Positions 5,615 through 5,779 of a stretch of DNA of 5,779 nt are shown here, one piece after another (position 1 is the stretch's first letter; every line of letters starts with the position of its first letter). Position numbers and translations under genes: made by a program. The notes under the pieces were generated by a model, which worked only from the letters and a program-made list of their open reading frames with translations, did no database searches and was not told where the DNA came from. Source of the DNA: Vicinamibacterales bacterium (GTDB lineage: Bacteria > Acidobacteriota > Vicinamibacteria > Vicinamibacterales > UBA8438); NCBI GenBank assembly GCA_030745255.1, contig JASLOY010000250.1, forward strand, positions 1-5,779, written 5' to 3'.

Positions 5615-5779
5615 ATGGTCCGCGCAGCTTTCAGGAGGGTTGCGGAACGGGCGGCCGCGGCGTCTGTCGTGGTGGCGCTGACGGCGCCGTTGGCCGTGGC
5701 CAGCGAGCTCGAGCTGTCGATGCACGACGGCCGCGTCACAATCCGCGCCCAGGACGCCTTGCTCACCGACATCCTCGCC
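5615..5779 (+). CDS. N-terminal part of an exported protein of unknown function
   Basis: Only 55 residues are visible before the window ends. The start has a basic n-region (MVRAAFRRVAERA), a hydrophobic stretch (about residues 14-28, AAASVVVALTAPLAV) and a likely signal-peptidase site after AVAS or AVA (about 27-30), so the product is probably secreted to the periplasm or outer membrane. The mature part begins ELELSMHDGRVTIRAQDALLTDILA, a strand-then-helix pattern reminiscent of the STN/secretin N-terminal domain, where a short 'VTIxAxxAxLxDIL' segment is common. That resemblance is weak and the product cannot be named. No ribosome site precedes the ATG; the next internal Met is residue 36. 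It is separated from the epimerase by 319 nt holding the palindromic element, so it is probably its own transcription unit. Confidence 0.65.
   Translation, partial: MVRAAFRRVAERAAAASVVVALTAPLAVASELELSMHDGRVTIRAQDALLTDILA

Overview
The window is GC-rich bacterial chromosome, densely packed with genes, and reads as the start of a dcw (division and cell wall) cluster next to a divergently transcribed stretch. The organism is probably an Acidobacteriota member, possibly Vicinamibacteria, or another GC-rich Gram-negative. I infer this from the gene order and the protein style; no rRNA or other taxonomic marker is present.

Minus strand, reading right to left from about 3006: one operon, mraZ - rsmH (mraW) - ftsL - ftsI. 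FtsI runs off the left edge. Junctions are tight: 6 nt between mraZ and rsmH, a 4-nt ATGA overlap between rsmH and ftsL, and 16 nt between ftsL and ftsI. mraZ has a near-consensus sigma-70-type promoter (TTGACA, 17 nt, TACTAT). Three TGGA repeats with exact 10-bp period lie between the -10 box and the start codon, which is the expected layout of a MraZ autoregulatory operator. The true mraZ start is a GTG at 2940; a longer reading from a TTG at 3006 would start inside the -35 box.

The 203-nt divergent region (2941-3143) also holds a perfect 15-bp AT-rich palindrome, a 10-bp palindrome and a second pair of GTGGG repeats with 10-bp period, facing the plus-strand gene.

Plus strand: a YchF/OLA1-type P-loop protein (3144-4226) that keeps the P-loop, the NxxE motif and the C-terminal DUF933/TGS domain but has lost the canonical switch residues. 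After a 91-nt gap with a hairpin and AGTCAGA repeats comes an extended-SDR NAD-dependent sugar-nucleotide epimerase/decarboxylase (4318-5295). The 319-nt gap after it is dominated by a 168-bp concentric palindrome (5341-5508) resembling a MITE or foldback element, followed by a 15-bp tandem repeat and a promoter-like sequence. That promoter sits so close to the last gene (5615, running off the right edge, an exported protein by its signal peptide) that its mRNA may be leaderless.

The operon links transcriptional control (MraZ), ribosome maturation (RsmH) and septal peptidoglycan synthesis (FtsL, FtsI). The epimerase may supply sugars for envelope glycans, but nothing in the sequence ties it to the division genes. 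I see no CRISPR array, defence system, tRNA or rRNA. The most unusual items are the eroded YchF-like protein, the palindromic element and the layered regulatory sites around mraZ.
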